64,000 bases of DNA from Diphasiastrum complanatum (lineage: Eukaryota; Streptophyta; Lycopodiopsida; Lycopodiales; Lycopodiaceae): contig CM055110.1 in assembly GCA_029204225.1 (NCBI GenBank), forward strand, positions 34,233,947 to 34,297,946. Reading direction: 5' to 3'. Position numbers and translations under genes: made by a program. Under the pieces are notes generated by a model that was not told the origin of the DNA, ran no database searches, and saw nothing but the letters and a program-made list of their open reading frames with translations. Positions within the stretch are counted from its first letter, which is position 1. Every line of letters begins with the position of its first letter. This document shows, in pieces, positions 39,901-56,370 of this stretch.

Positions 39901-42900
39901 CCACATTAGCTTACCAAGTGCTTCAATTGAAGCTAAAAACAAGAAAGTTACATCAATTGTTTATGACAAAAACGACAGCTAGTTGCTGTGTAGGTATAAA
40001 GGATCTAGAAGCATAGAAGTTACCAGAAAAAGTCAGATAGCAGCACGAGCATAAGAACTGCAAACACTCGACCATGAGTAAACAAAGTTGCTGTGGGCGA
40101 GGCATTGAGATGTTCCAGACGGTCTTTTGCTAGTCCTTGAAACATCTAGAAACAATTTATGAGGTTTCAGGATCCAGATTTCAAGAACATTGTTTATCAC
40201 AGAAACTAGATCTACATTGTGGCAGTCATTGAATAGGAAAAAGTAAGCCAATTTGTGAAGTACCTTCAAGAAGCCAAGAACTGCAAACCAAACAAGCCAA
40301 ATAGCTACATGAATTATTTCTGCCTGCATTACGCATGTCAGAAACATCCCCTGTTCATCCATATACAGAAAAGTCATTTGTTAGAGGTCAGTCTATACAA
40401 GGAAGAAATGGAAAACAAACCCACAAAGTTCAAAACCTTAACTGTCAGAGTTTGAGAGTGTAATAAAGCTTATATCAGGTCAAGACTAGTACGTGTCACG
40501 GTATGTAAGTTACATAAGCCTCAAAGATTATTATATATATGCATAGATGTATAGACTGCAAGTATAGGACTTTAATCATTTATAAAGTTTGAAGTTAGAT
40601 ATAATTTTAGCATGTGATTAGTATAAGCTATAAACATTCAAACATTCTCTAAAAGATATTGATTGATTATTCAGGAAGTAATCTACTCCATGTCAGATTG
40701 TATAAATAGGACTTTGATCATGTATGGATTTTAAAGCTATCTTGAGAATATCATGTGATTAGCATAAGATGTAAACATTCAGAGTTCAAACATTGTCTGT
40801 TTACTAAAGTGCATATGATTGATTATTCAGGAAGTAACCCATTTTATGTCAGACATGTGGATAATAAAACACTTATAAACATGTACCACAACAAATTGAA
40901 AAGATAAAGACATTACTGAGAAATTAAGCAAGTGATTCATAACGAACTCCATAACATACATTTAAGCAGCGGAAGGTAAACAATTCCAATTTCAACCAAT
41001 CTTGAGAATAATCTGGGATTAGGTTGCATTGGAAATATATAGAAAAGCACTTACCTTTAAGTGTTTAAAAGTCTGTTCTCCAGAATAAATAGGAAGGAAA
41101 CTTTTGGGTGTTAAATTTCAGTCCCGTAAGCAGATGTTCCAGAATTTAGATCAAAATCACAATTCACAAGATCCCTCCATATCAAATACGTGTGTTTTTA
41201 GATGTATCACAATTTTCTTATGTCAATTTTGAGTAGAATCTAGTCTCATACTCCTTACAGTTTGAAAATCATGGCCATTTAACGTTTTTTCAAGTCTTCC
41301 AAGAGGGGTAATAACGCAGAATCTGAATGCCCACCTTGGAAACCTGGCAGTTATCAGCTACTGGATGTTCAGATTCTTAACTTATGCAGCCTTCAAATCC
41401 TTGAAAGCCAGCCTTTAGAAGCTGCACAGATAGAGGAGCTTCAGAGTGTCAAATCACCTCAGAAAAAGTGATTATCAAATCCTTGCACTGCACAGATAAA
41501 GGAGCTTTAGAATGTCAAATCACCTCAGAAAAGGTCACTATCGGGAGAGCAAGAGCGTCTGCAATTGCTGCCTCAACCACTTTATCAGAGACTTCAGAGA
41601 TTGTGACTGACTAGTTGGTGAACCTGATCATAAATGAGGCTTAGATTATATGCTTCTCTTGACATTTTGTTAATCAATTTACCTAGAGTTGTTCATTTAT
41701 ATATTCCAGGCAAGTATAGTTGATTTAGAAGATAATATTGATATCACCAATATGTTGATTCACGTGAAAAAATGAAGGGCAAACTGCCAAATGCACTCTG
41801 GTGGGCAGGTGGTGAACCCATGCTCCCTCTTTGGGCTTACAGAGCTTTGCACTCTGTTGAATACAGAGAGTAGTGATCTTGTAAACTAAGCAACGAGTAA
41901 CGATACATGGTTTTATTTTATGTTTGAGTCATGTGAAAAGAGTCGTTCGGTACTGAATAATAATTTCAACACAAGAGTTGCATATATGCATGAAAGTTTT
42001 GTTAATAAACTCAAGATTGCTTCGTTATCCACGCACGAGGTGACCTACCGTAAAGTTGTGGGGTATAATAGCTGTTGCATTATTCATCTGATAGCTCATA
42101 GATTTGTTCTCCTTTGGGTTGTCTATAGAAGGCTTAACAACTCTTCCTTGTAGGTGATTAGATATTGGCAACATTTGATGATCATTCAATATTTTTTGTA
42201 AGAGAGAGTCATTTCTTCACGTTGTTTTATCAATTTGTACTTGATGTGCATTGTGATGTTATATCTGTGATTGAGTTTGACAGTTTGCTTCCTAGAATGG
42301 CCAAACGGCCTTTACAAATTAATCATCACTCAACAAAAGTTTTCAAGTGCTGAGACAAAAGGAAGAAAGAAAGGTTTGATGAACTAACTTTGAAAAGGAC
42401 ATAATTGATCATGCGTTCCACAACCTTTTGTGTTTCAAATAAAGTCAACCTCCCAAAAAACATTGCCTGCAAAGAAACAAAACAAAAAACTCTTCTCTAA
42501 TTCCTAGTGTAACCATGATTAATCTTTTGCAAGATAAGTAACTTAAACAAGTGACACAAATCATCAATTAAGCTATACAAATTGCATGTGATTGAATGTC
42601 CCTTACAACTATCATCTATATGACAAGATTGCGAGACAAAAATTAACATGTAAGAGGATGAATCCCTGAAATTGTTAGTTATGCTTAAAAAAACATCAAC
42701 AAGTTGTTCCAATGGCTAAATGATGCATAGACAAACAACATAATTGAAATCAAAATGATTAAAATCCATCACAATTGCTTTGCTAGAAAAATAGCTTCCC
42801 TTTCATTGATCCCGATTCCCTTCCTCTCAAAAAGGAAACATTTACCATAATTCAAGCTCATTTCTAATAGCCTTGTTGCGTTACAACACAAGGTCACCTA

Positions 42901-43181
42901 AGAGACTTTCCTCATAATGTCACAAAGAGTACACTACTCAATTCATGTGAGTAGGGGTCATTGAAACAAGTATTGAAGCAACGAGAGTCCTTAATAATTA
43001 TGCGATGTCAAGGTCCAAATTATGATTGTAAAGGAGAGAGAAGACAACTAGTACTTGCAAGCTATACCTTATTTAGCCTCACTAGCCCAAGCATATTCAT
43101 ATGTTAGGTCCCTCAAGACCATCTAGCATTTCTCTAAGGTTCCAATAACTCCATTGTTCCTATGTTAGAAGAGGGGGGGGG

Positions 43182-43269
<88 letters not shown>

Positions 43270-45702
43270 AATGTATCATGTCCTTTGGGTCCCTGAAGAT
43301 ACCCACTAAGGAATATTTAGGCCGTTCGTGATCTTCAAAATAGGTATATGATTCCTCGGTGTACTAATGAAGCGCAAGGCCTTGTAAACCTTTCACATAC
43401 TTCCAAGTTTTTAGATCCCTTTGCTCAAGGCGAAATTTTATTTTTCACATTGTCTAGATTATATCAACTCCTTATAATAAGGTAACTCAATAGTGCAATA
43501 CTACTTCACTGGCAAACAAGATGGTCTGCATTCTTCTCCACTCTTAAGATTGTCTTTGATGTTTGAAATGAGCCCAAAGTTATAGAAGCACTTGCTTTAT
43601 GCCAAAGTTCGATATATTAAGAAGGATATTCAAAGTTACCTACTGACAATATGGACCACTCTAATGCAATTCAACTTTGAATAGCACCTTGCCTAGAACT
43701 TTTATGCATTTGGCCTTGGAGAAAGATACTAAGAATTGAAATGCCTTTCACTTGAACTTTTGATACCAAGCTCATATAAAAATCATTGCAAGCTTATATG
43801 ATCTACAAAGGTAGTCTTATAGGTAACAAGACAATGCCTCTTATGATGTGTTCAAATCAACAATGCCATCATTTTAGTAGATTGATTAATATACAGTTTT
43901 TACAGTCTAAGAAAAAAGGAGGAAAAAACTATTGATTTGATTGAAAATCAATGTATTGATTATTTTAGCTAGTCAATAAGTTGCAAGTTGTATGTGACAA
44001 TGCTCCAAATTTATACTGATATTATAAGCCTAACTTTGACTATGCGCCAATGTCAATATTAGGGCGAGCAATTGTTAGAATCTATAATCATACCCACTTA
44101 TGCAAGATTGATTGTCGGTCTATAGTAGTCAATCACCCAAACTCAGCACCTGATAATAGTAGATCAACCTCATGGCCTGTAAATGTAAAAATGTCGTGGC
44201 TTCTTCTAGTTACAAATTTAAGAGCACTTCTTACAAGAGTGTAATTGAACTTTAAAAAATACATTTTTCATAGCTTTATTTCTTCATCAACAACTTTAGG
44301 AGTGGCTGGACTGACCTCCTGAAAAGTAGGAGGGTTGACTGGTCAAGATGCCAATGGTCACTAGGACACTTGGTCCGGTGTATGAGTGACACACGTCAGC
44401 CTACTCACTTGCCTATGTGTTAGGTATTGCCAAGTGACAAGTATCGACTGTGCATGGAGTTTGCCATGTGTCGAAGTTAGGATGTGTTAGGGTTAAGAGG
44501 TGCTTGAGGATTGTGTATAAGTGAGCCTAGAGAGAGGCATTCCTCATCACATTCTGTGCAGCAAAGGTTGGGAGGAGACAAGGCCGCTAGCTTCATAGAA
44601 TTTCATGCTTGATAATGCTATGTACTTGCTGAGAATTCAATAAAGTTTCGGATTCGTGATCAACTAGTGTATGACATTATGTTGCTTGTAAGTAGAGTTT
44701 AGAGAGACTCTGACACACTCCCATGATTGTTGGCTGAGATTTGATCCCCTAACCAAAGGGGTTGTCACAGGGTCAAATGAGACACATCACCTAATCAAGG
44801 GAATGTCTTTGTTATCATCTGAATTTATGAGCCATGAAAACAAATTCTTAAACTTTTATGTCTGAACTACTGTCATAGTTAGCTAAACTTGGATGTAGGA
44901 ATAAGGTGGACATCATTTAGTGGCATCTATATTTAGTAGGTTATCCTCTGTTACATGATCTGCAATGCAAAGATGCATGTGCGAATCGCTTGTCGCGATT
45001 CGGACAGCAATCCAAACCACGATCCCCGATTCACTGGGGGGATCGCGATTCGCTGCCCTTTTCTTTTCTTTAAAACAAAAACCGGTTCCAGTACGTGTCA
45101 TATGGGCTTCTATTTAGGTAAAAAATATCTTGACTTATAGCCCCTTCTTGAACATGACAATCACAACTTCAATCTTGGCCTTCTTCTTGTCATAAAAATA
45201 ACGTCAAACTCCATAGATTGAATCAAGGTGATGCACTTCAACAATCTCTATAAAATGCTGCTGATAGTCACAAACACGCACTCTAAGCAAAGTGCAAAGG
45301 CAGATTCAGCATTTTGTGGACCAGCAAATGCAAAGTAAGCAAAAAGTGACTCTGGAGTCTGCAAAATACTACAAAAATATATGTAGAGTCCCCCGGAAAA
45401 ATTGAAATTTTGTGCTCTATAAACCAAGACCTAGGTTGAGCAGAAATTTAGAGTGAAGATACCTTTATGAAAATTGCCACAAGTAAAACGAAATTGCAGA
45501 CGAGGTTTGCAAGCAACCCCAATGAGAATGAAGACTCGAAGGTGGACTGAACAATCCGAGAAGCCTCATCCGTATCAATGGATTTACTCCCAACATAACC
45601 TTCAGGTAGAGCCTTCTGAACAGCCGTGTTTATCCTCCATGCGAAACCACCCACACTCAATACCGTGTACATTGCAACAACTGGCCCAAATCCCCCAACC
45701 AT
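33951..45702 (-). CDS. RIN2: RIN2/RIN3-type membrane RING-H2 and CUE E3 ubiquitin ligase, 12 exons
   Basis: Exons in order: 45702-45463, 42466-42389, 40350-40264, 40145-40024, 39633-39537, 39354-39249, 36774-36617, 36314-36177, 36041-35974, 35722-35444, 34495-34120, 34001-33951. They join into 600 codons (599 aa plus TGA) without a break. The N-terminal ~300 residues hold several hydrophobic membrane segments (for example LVCNFVLLVAIFI, VAIWLVWFAVLGFLKV, LLSLLLTVAHCLHIW). RING-H2: C338, C341, C353, H355, H358, C361, C376, C379, with WLDQGL before the last pair. A CUE domain closes the protein at about 565-599 (MVREVLPHISAEVIVQ, then DLRRTNSITSTVNNLL). Order and motifs match Arabidopsis RIN2/RIN3, plasma-membrane E3 ligases that interact with RPM1-type immune receptors and resemble animal gp78; the role here is inferred from that. 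Introns are GT-AG except intron 8 (36176-36042), whose donor is AAG followed by GCATGC. Introns 1 (3.0 kb), 2 (2.0 kb) and 6 (2.5 kb) are long and repeat-bearing. Symbol given by similarity. Confidence 0.94.
39007..39125. repeat. Duplicated ~45-bp unit in intron 6
   Basis: CTTGTGGGTCATGAGCTCTCC followed by CACAGCAAGTTA occurs twice (near 39027 and 39088). Only 20 bases or fewer of it are shared without change. Confidence 0.75.
40555..40865. repeat. Diverged ~155-bp tandem duplication in intron 2
   Basis: Two units share AGGACTTT(A/G)ATCAT, CATGTGATTAG(T/C)ATAAG, TAAACATTCA and TGATTGATTATTCAGGAAGT. A smaller duplication of AGGAGCTT(C/T)AGA and GTCAAATCACCTCAGAAAA lies at 41430-41535 in the same intron. 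Confidence 0.75.
43173..43266. repeat. Compound G12-(AG)n-(AC)n microsatellite in intron 1
   Basis: Twelve G residues (43173-43184) pass into an AG tract with one interruption near 43217, then an AC tract to 43266. It lies inside intron 1 of the RING/CUE gene. Confidence 0.97.
44290..44775 (+). repeat. Possible solo LTR in intron 1
   Basis: An LTR-like order is seen: a TATA-like TGTATAAGTG near 44513, an AATAAAG poly(A)-type signal near 44639 and a tail with a small inverted repeat CCCCTAACC...GGGGTTGT near 44755. Termini and target duplications were not established. Confidence 0.3.
44950..45085. repeat. GC-rich inverted-repeat island in intron 1
   Basis: It begins CAAAGATGCATGTGCGAATCG and contains the inverted words GCGAATCGC...GCGATTCGG and GGATCGCGATTCGC, followed by a CTTTTCTTTTC tract. 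The layout recalls the other two GC-core islands at 16656 and 51717. Possibly a small terminal-inverted-repeat transposon. Confidence 0.4.
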
Positions 45703-46096
45703 GACTAAACCTCTCTCTGAACTGCGCTGGCGTTGTCCCTGTAAACTGCTCCTCTTCGAAATTGCCTATTTCAGCCAGGCTTCACCTACAATGTCTTCCA
45801 AAATCTTAGATCCTTTCCATGCCTTTTGAGATCAATTGAACACTTCTGAAAATCTTGGGTACATCAGAGCTTCAAGTTACTCAGAATTCACTAGAAGGGT
45901 AATTCAAAATGAAGATGACAAACAGTGACATCAGACATAATCTATTTGGAAACTCATTCATTCTGAAATTCAACAGTGATTGATAAATCTCTTGCCAGGT
46001 CTGAGGACTACTTCCAGGTGCCCACTAAGTGACAGTAAAAACTTGCAATCGCCAAGTATTCTAGTAGATAGTATTTTGCTAGAATTTCTGCTTCAA
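45703..46096. other. 5' flank of the RING/CUE gene
   Basis: Upstream of the ATG at 45702 (minus). It probably includes the 5' UTR. No obvious TATA box was chosen. Confidence 0.4.
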
Positions 46097-46282
46097 AGGC
46101 AGATAATGAAAGATGCTTACCTAATCGATGCAGAATTGCTGTTGGAATAGGTGATCCAAAACGTCGTCAATGTGAATTGGTTGTTTTAAATGCAGATAAT
46201 GAAAGATGGTAACCTAATCTATGCAGAATTGCTGTTGGAAAAGGCCATCCAAAACCTTGTCCGTGCGAATTGGTTGAAAGGA
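46097..46282. repeat. 93-bp tandem duplication
   Basis: Two units share GCAGATAATGAAAGATG, ACCTAATC(G/T)ATGCAGAATT and GCTGTTGGAA(T/A)AGG, with a period of 93 bp. Confidence 0.9.
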
Positions 46283-46307
46283 AGTAAGGCAGAAGCCAGA
46301 AACCGGC

Positions 46308-49013
<2,706 letters not shown>

Positions 49014-49173
49014 GAGACCATTTCCCGTGCCCCGTTTTCATGCCCTTGTGGGCCTGCAATGCAATGATACGTAATAGATATACTCTCGCCCTTTTGAGAG
49101 AAGAAAAAATAGGTCATCTACACAACCTTTGGCACAAATGATTGCATGGGTTCCAAGACTATGGCCATTGCGC
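49014..49173 (-). repeat. Dispersed repeat, copy 1 (microsatellite-associated)
   Basis: Read on the minus strand, this segment is clearly related to 55671-55834 on the plus strand. Both contain ACCCATG(C/T)AATCA, TTGTGCCAAAGGTTGTG, TCTCTCAAAAG, ATTGCAG(G/A)CCCACAAG and GGCACGG/GAGCACGG. In both copies the repeat runs into a long GA or TG/GA tract at the same end. Confidence 0.8.
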
Positions 49174-49462
49174 TCTTTCCTCGAGTCTACATAGACAAGA
49201 GTGCCATTTTGTGCATCCCACTCTCTAGATTAGCTTGCTAGATAGGGTGCTCTCATAAATTGGGGCCTTCAAACACTCAAACAAGTATAGTGGACACTAA
49301 AAGAACCTAGGCCGCACTGGCGCTTACAAACAATCAAGGCCACTTGTTCTAAAGTGTGTGGCCTAGCTTTTCTTTGTCACACCTCCCCTTTTACGAATAT
49401 ATGAAGCCATGAGAATGGGCATGTATATCTTGTATAGCATAAGGCACCACTACACACCACGC
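49174..49462. other. Spacer, possible upstream Copia decay
   Basis: No gene recognised. The right end may be decayed Copia pol leading into the RNase H fragment. Confidence 0.35.
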
Positions 49463-49670
49463 TCCATGCAGATTTCATGGCCAATCTAAGCACATAGAAA
49501 TCCAGTACCATTTCATTCAGGAGAAAGTTTTCTCAAGAAAAGTGATTCTTCAATACTACTCCACAACAGAAATGGTTGCAGACATATTCACCAAAGCGCT
49601 TCCTAGGATTAAGCATCAAATTTTTTTTAACATGCTAAACCTGATGAAGACACCAAGACACCAACCATGA
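49463..49670 (+). pseudogene. Copia RNase H C-terminus
   Basis: The reading is RFHGQSKHIEIQYHFIQEKV, then STTEMVADIFTKALPRIKHQ, ending at TGA 49668-49670. It is the conserved Copia polyprotein end (SKHIEIxYH, DIFTKAL). It is a different family from the fragments at 1-376 and 18481-18840. A polypurine tract TTAAGGGGGA (49673-49682) and an LTR follow. Confidence 0.88.
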
Positions 49671-49683
49671 CCTTAAGGGGGAC

Positions 49684-50638
49684 TGTTGGAAATTAAGTTC
49701 ACAGTTTTCTCCTTGGTGATACTATCTATTATTTCAAGATTCTTCCTACATGTTTATTAATCGTTGATCTAGGATCAGATGCAATCTCTTTTGGTTCTAT
49801 GTCTACTCATTTGATACCTGCAAGTCTCACACAATTCGGACAACCGAACTATTCGAAGGATGACTATGTCGGGTTTCCGACTGATCTTCATCGGCAGACC
49901 AAAGACTAAAGGATAACCAATCCTATTCTTTTCACATTCGAATGTCAAGTTCAAGAATTTGAAGAACATTGAAGACTTCAACAACTTCAGCAAATCAGTC
50001 TGTAGAAATACATTGTTTTCATAACAATCTGCAAAATTGAATTGATTGTTGCACAGTTCGCATTTTTCCAAAATTGGAAAAAGTGCAAAATGTGACTATT
50101 TCAACATTAGTCTTATCTCCTTCACATTTTTCCAAAATGCAAAAAATGTGAGGTATGCAACAAACTCATCCATGGCAATAATCTCGAGTCACCTGACTCA
50201 TGTACACCTAGTACAAATGACGTTGTACTTCAAATATCTCCAAAGTGTACATAGTTAAAGTTAAACTAGTCTTGCAATTATGGATTAGTTAAACATTTCT
50301 TGTAATTACAAGGATGATGGTTGTAAATACATCTCCAGCTCACATCAATCGATGATGCTTCGTGATACAAACTAATTCGCCAGATCGAAAGATATTTAGC
50401 ATCCAAGTTACGACTCTATTCTGGTTGTAGCAATCAATGTTGTTCAAGATTTCTGTGTAATATACAAGAAACATGTTCTTTTTATCTATGACTAACATAG
50501 ATATCTATGTTGTAATTTGATTACACTTTCCTATTGCTAGTTCATGCTTGTTCACTCACTCTCATCAGATCACGGATGTCTATGACTCCTTAGAATCTGA
50601 TCAGACAATGGCTATCTTTGACGCCTGAGGAGCCAACA
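49684..50638 (+). repeat. 3' LTR following Copia RNase H
   Basis: Starts TGTTGGAAATTAAG right after the polypurine tract. A likely end is CCAACA at 50633-50638, giving about 955 bp. The right boundary is tentative, as it rests on the TGTTGG/CCAACA termini only. Confidence 0.55.
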
Positions 50639-51716
50639 TTATCATACTGCACTATCACCAAAAATTCTACATTGAACTTCATACTGAAACTAATTTACAG
50701 TAATTCCACACCTTATTCAATCTCTTCGGTGGGATGTACTAATGTTTGTCTAAGTATGAACTATTTCATGATCCTATTAGTGAGAACGCATGTGCTGTGA
50801 TTCTATTTCTACATCTACAATCTACAATACTATTTTTACTAGTACCAGCCCATAACAAGAGAGTTGTTCCGCAATCTACTTTCTTCTCCTCTTGATAAAT
50901 GGAAACGCATGTTGGAGAAATAAGGGGTGAGAGGACGCGAATGGAGGTGTGAAAACGACTTGCAAATAGATCTTTAAAGATCCCAAGCCTAGATGATTGC
51001 ACACAACCAAAAACTATGACTATAAATCTCACCAATGTCATGCAGAATTGACTACTTTGGCAAGAGCATCAAAGATGATGCAAAATTATGTCATACAAAT
51101 TTTGAATATATTAAATATAGAGAGAATATATTATTGCAAAATTCAAAGGGTCAATCAGGCCATGGGCTTCATCAGTACATGAACATATTGGAAGATAATC
51201 GCCAGAGGAAACTACTTACTAGAAAATGATGCCAAATCAACATCTCATGATGATTTGGCCATAGATATAGATCACATATCTACATGAAGCAACTCATATT
51301 AATCCAAGAGAGTTTCCTAATACTCTTTAGCATCTGATTCTTGAATTTAAACTCTAATTTACATAATCCATGTGACTCTTGTGATTGTATCTTCTTATGT
51401 CTTGAATAGGCCAAGTTCTAAAATGATTTTTTTTTTTCTTTTTGGTACATCAAATCAGTTTTTATAAAACAACAATAAATTCCATCAACACATAATTTAA
51501 CTATGTAAATCCTACAAAATATGTATAGGAGTCGTGAAGAGGACCAAAGAAAATGGACAGAGGATTGCAAACGATGAGATAAAAAAGGGAAATAGATTGG
51601 ATACAACAAAAACCAGATGAAGAAAAATAGACCAATCTATTTTTTATATTTTCTGAAAAAAAACCACTTATTTATTAGAACTATTGCAGATGGGACAAAA
51701 TTTTACTCAAGGCCAT
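50639..51716. other. Intergenic, nothing recognised
   Basis: AT-rich without a gene or element I can name. Confidence 0.5.
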
Positions 51717-51818
51717 AGATGCACTGTGTTTCTGAAACGCGTTTCAGAATCGCGTTCAAAAACGTGGTTCAGAAACGCGTTTCTGAAATTTTTAAAAAAA
51801 TTCTAGAAACGTTTTTTT

Positions 51819-51821
<3 letters not shown>
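51717..51821. repeat. Pair of perfect 20-bp palindromes
   Basis: 51730-51749 (TTCTGAAACGCGTTTCAGAA) and 51768-51787 (TTCAGAAACGCGTTTCTGAA) are each perfect palindromes centred on ACGCGT, only 18 bp apart. They differ from each other by swapped C/G positions. Preceded by ATAGATGCACTGTG and followed by a T-run and a TA array. Confidence 0.95.

Positions 51822-51899
<78 letters not shown>
51822..51899. repeat. (AT)39 microsatellite
   Basis: A pure AT tract of 78 nt. Confidence 0.97.
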
Positions 51900-51901
<2 letters not shown>

Positions 51902-52469
51902 TTTTTTTATGGGCAATATGGGTATCAAATAAAAGCTCTAAATAAGAGCATAATTAATGTGTAATTTTTCGACTGTTTCGGGTGTAGGATGGTCCAGTTC
52001 ACGTGCATTAATCCATGTTGGATTTTTTCAAGGATAAAAATTCAAAACTAACCTCTAGCCTGTCTGTTACGATCACAGATGGTCCTAGTAGGTGTGTTTC
52101 CGCTCAAAGAGTTGGAAGGCCAAGTCATGAAGAGGCCTTACTGTCGGGGCATTACCTTTGGCCTTATATGGTTGGCTATGATATGTTAAATAAAGACAAG
52201 CCATCATCAGCATTATGGGCACAAAATCTTTATAATGATGACATCAGTCCTATGAGAATCTTGGGTAGCAAACAAAATTTTTTAAAAGATAAAGTTATAC
52301 AAATTTCACAAAGTAATAATGAGTATCAAGTCAAAGGTGCTTTTGACAAAGAGATGTTCAACCAACGGAATCAACACTAGGCACGAACCCACGATCCACC
52401 AAGTCAGATGATAAAGATAGATTCAATTATGATAGTTTTCCGTTATAAAAGGCGTCGACAAGAAGAATC
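51900..52469 (+). other. Unrecognised open frame upstream of Gypsy protease
   Basis: 52015-52380 is open (121 codons, with ALLSGHYLWPYMVGYDMLNK and LWAQNLYNDDISPMRILGS). Its position directly 5' of a Gypsy zinc-knuckle and protease region suggests decayed gag, but I see no diagnostic gag motif. Confidence 0.3.
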
Positions 52470-53180
52470 CTCCTAGGAAAAATGTTATCAAGATGAAGCC
52501 AAAGCCTGAGATGAAGCTAATCAGGTCGAAATCTAGGACTGATCATCTTCGACAATTGGGTTTATATTTCACGTGCAAACAAAAGTGTCTGGGCGTAAGT
52601 GTAACAAAGAAAAGATTGTTGGAATTCTGTTGATCATTGAAGATTAAGAAATTGATGAAAATGCAAGACAAAAAGAAAATTTCAATAATGATTCATTGTC
52701 GAGCAATACAAAAAATGAAGAGACATCATTAAATGAGGAGACACAACCAAGCCACCTACACAATGTATAGTGAGAGTATGCTATTAGAAGGGACCATGAA
52801 GCCAAAGTTATTAGGGGTATCTCTAAATGCTTTCAATGGATCCCATTCAAATATAAATTCTCATATTGTGGTATTGGTTAGCAGAAGGACGACGAGTTGT
52901 CTAGTAGATAATGGAAGTACATAAATGGATAACTATTGCTTACAAAAAAATTATTCCAATAAATAAGTTGCATATTGATGATTAACTCTCAAGATGCAAT
53001 TTCATAGAGTTGAAATGGGTCCTCTTGATATTATTCTAGGAGTGGAATGGCTCAAGATTTTGGCAAATGTGACAAACAACTTTGCAAATGGGTTAATGAG
53101 CTTCATGCAGGGAGAAAAACAATTTGAGCTACAGAGTGTTCAGTCTATGCAATGGAATTTCTGTAGAAAAAGCTCAACAT
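52470..53180 (+). pseudogene. Ty3/Gypsy gag end and aspartic protease, internally deleted
   Basis: A degenerate knuckle-like LYFTCKQKC lies near 52561. The protease region then reads KLLGVSLNAFNGSHSNINSH, SCLVDNGST with the retropepsin active-site Asp (52907 region), and a stop. In a second frame comes MQFHRVEMGPLDIILGVEWL, then NNFANGLMSF. The flap-to-GPLDIILGVEWL spacing is too short, so a stretch between the two halves is deleted. No RT follows, because the Copia LTR starts at 53361. Confidence 0.85.
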
Positions 53181-53360
53181 TTGTCACGAACAAAATGTTT
53201 GTGCTTATTTGTTATGTACCATAACGGTACACCCTTCAGTGACGGCCTCGCAAGGGGCATGATGTAGGACTGGAGTTATCGACATGTCTAGGTGCCACGC
53301 GTCACCATCCTAGGTGGTCACGTGTCGCCGACAGGACCGTGCTTAATGGGACCCACTGTG

Positions 53361-53730
53361 TGTGAAAGATTCAACTAGTTTCATCACATTTTGCAATATT
53401 TCCATATTTGGCATATTGAGGCCAAAACTTGTTCATTAGAAGTTGACTTTTCAAAGTTCATTAGTCTAAATTTCATTTGAATAAACACTTTTTGAAAGTG
53501 TGGGAAAGATAGAATGCGAGTTTGTGAAATACAGTAGCTTGCTGGTTTTGTACGGACAACAACAGTACATAATCATTTCATTCAAGTTTGATCAAATTCT
53601 ATTGGTGTTTGCATCTCAATTTGTCTATAGATGCTGATTTTTCTACATTGGTGAGATTGGTAGTGTATTTCTCTTTCTAACCAAAGATCATTCAAGTAGA
53701 TTGGATCTTAAGGATCTGAAATCTTTCACA
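53361..53730 (+). repeat. 5' LTR of Copia-derived element D
   Basis: Starts TGTGAAAGATTCAACTAG and ends ATCTTTCACA immediately before the primer-binding site, 370 bp. It is related to the LTRs of elements A and B. The right boundary is fixed by the primer site and the left by alignment to the LTR start at 12011. Confidence 0.8.
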
Positions 53731-53742
53731 TGGTATCAGAGC
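53731..53742 (+). other. Primer-binding site (tRNA-iMet)
   Basis: TGGTATCAGAGC directly follows the LTR end, the standard Copia priming site for minus-strand DNA synthesis. Confidence 0.92.
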
Positions 53743-54330
53743 TTGTGTTTCAGGTTATGAAGGAGGAAATCAGATCTATCAATGATTTGGTGAAGATATC
53801 AAGTCTAGAGCGTGCTAGAGAGGAGTCTACACCAAAATCGGATTTTTTGCTTTTGTAGATTGGATCTTTTGTAGATCAAAACACTAAATAGGTCAATATA
53901 CTTGATCAATTCCAATTTTTTAATTCACATACTGGATTTGGCCGATTTTTGGATCATTGGATCAGCCTAAGTGGTGGCTTATAGATTGCATATCAAATTT
54001 TCATCATTTGCATGTAGATTTGGAATAGTCAATTTTTTGTGTTTTTGTCAAAACCCTAAATTTGATTGGATCTCTAAATAGTAAGGTTTTTGGACTTCAT
54101 TTGAGTGTGTTTCAATCTTAAGAAGTGGCAAAAGTCATTAGATTGAGGATAGATCATAGTTTGATCAAGATTCCATGATTCTATGTGTTGATTTGCTTGG
54201 ATAAGTGCTAGAAGAGAATTTGTGAGATAGTTTCAAATCTTGGTGATTTCTTTTGAAAGCATTTGTTGTTGTTCAAATGAGTGCTTTGTGCGTTGAAGCA
54301 GGTTGAAAGTGAAGATCAGGTCATTGCTAC

Positions 54331-56100
<1,770 letters not shown>

Positions 56101-56297
56101 CTAGATTCAATGTACCAAAATATTCAAATTTGAATCTTCCCAAACTTGACCTACTTAATTTTTCCACACTTTTCAAAAGTGATAATTTAAATGAACTTAG
56201 ACTAAAATAACTTCATAATGTTTATCTCTAAGTCTAAGATGCATATTGGCCTAAATTGCCAAATGAACTAGATCAAACTAGTTGACAATTTCTCACA
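56101..56297 (-). repeat. 3' LTR of element B, truncated
   Basis: On the minus strand it starts TGTGAGAAATTGTCAACTAG at 56297 and aligns with the LTR at 12011 through to ACATTGAATCTAG near 56102, where similarity ends. Only about 197 bp remain. Confidence 0.75.
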
Positions 56298-56307
56298 CTC
56301 CCTCTTC
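56298..56307 (-). other. Polypurine tract of element B
   Basis: Minus strand GAAGAGGGAG, identical to 12001-12010 of element A, immediately 5' of the LTR. Confidence 0.8.
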
Positions 56308-56370
56308 ACTCCTTCACTATTTCTTACATCAAGTTTACACATCAAGATGTACTTGACACAAGAAATAGAT

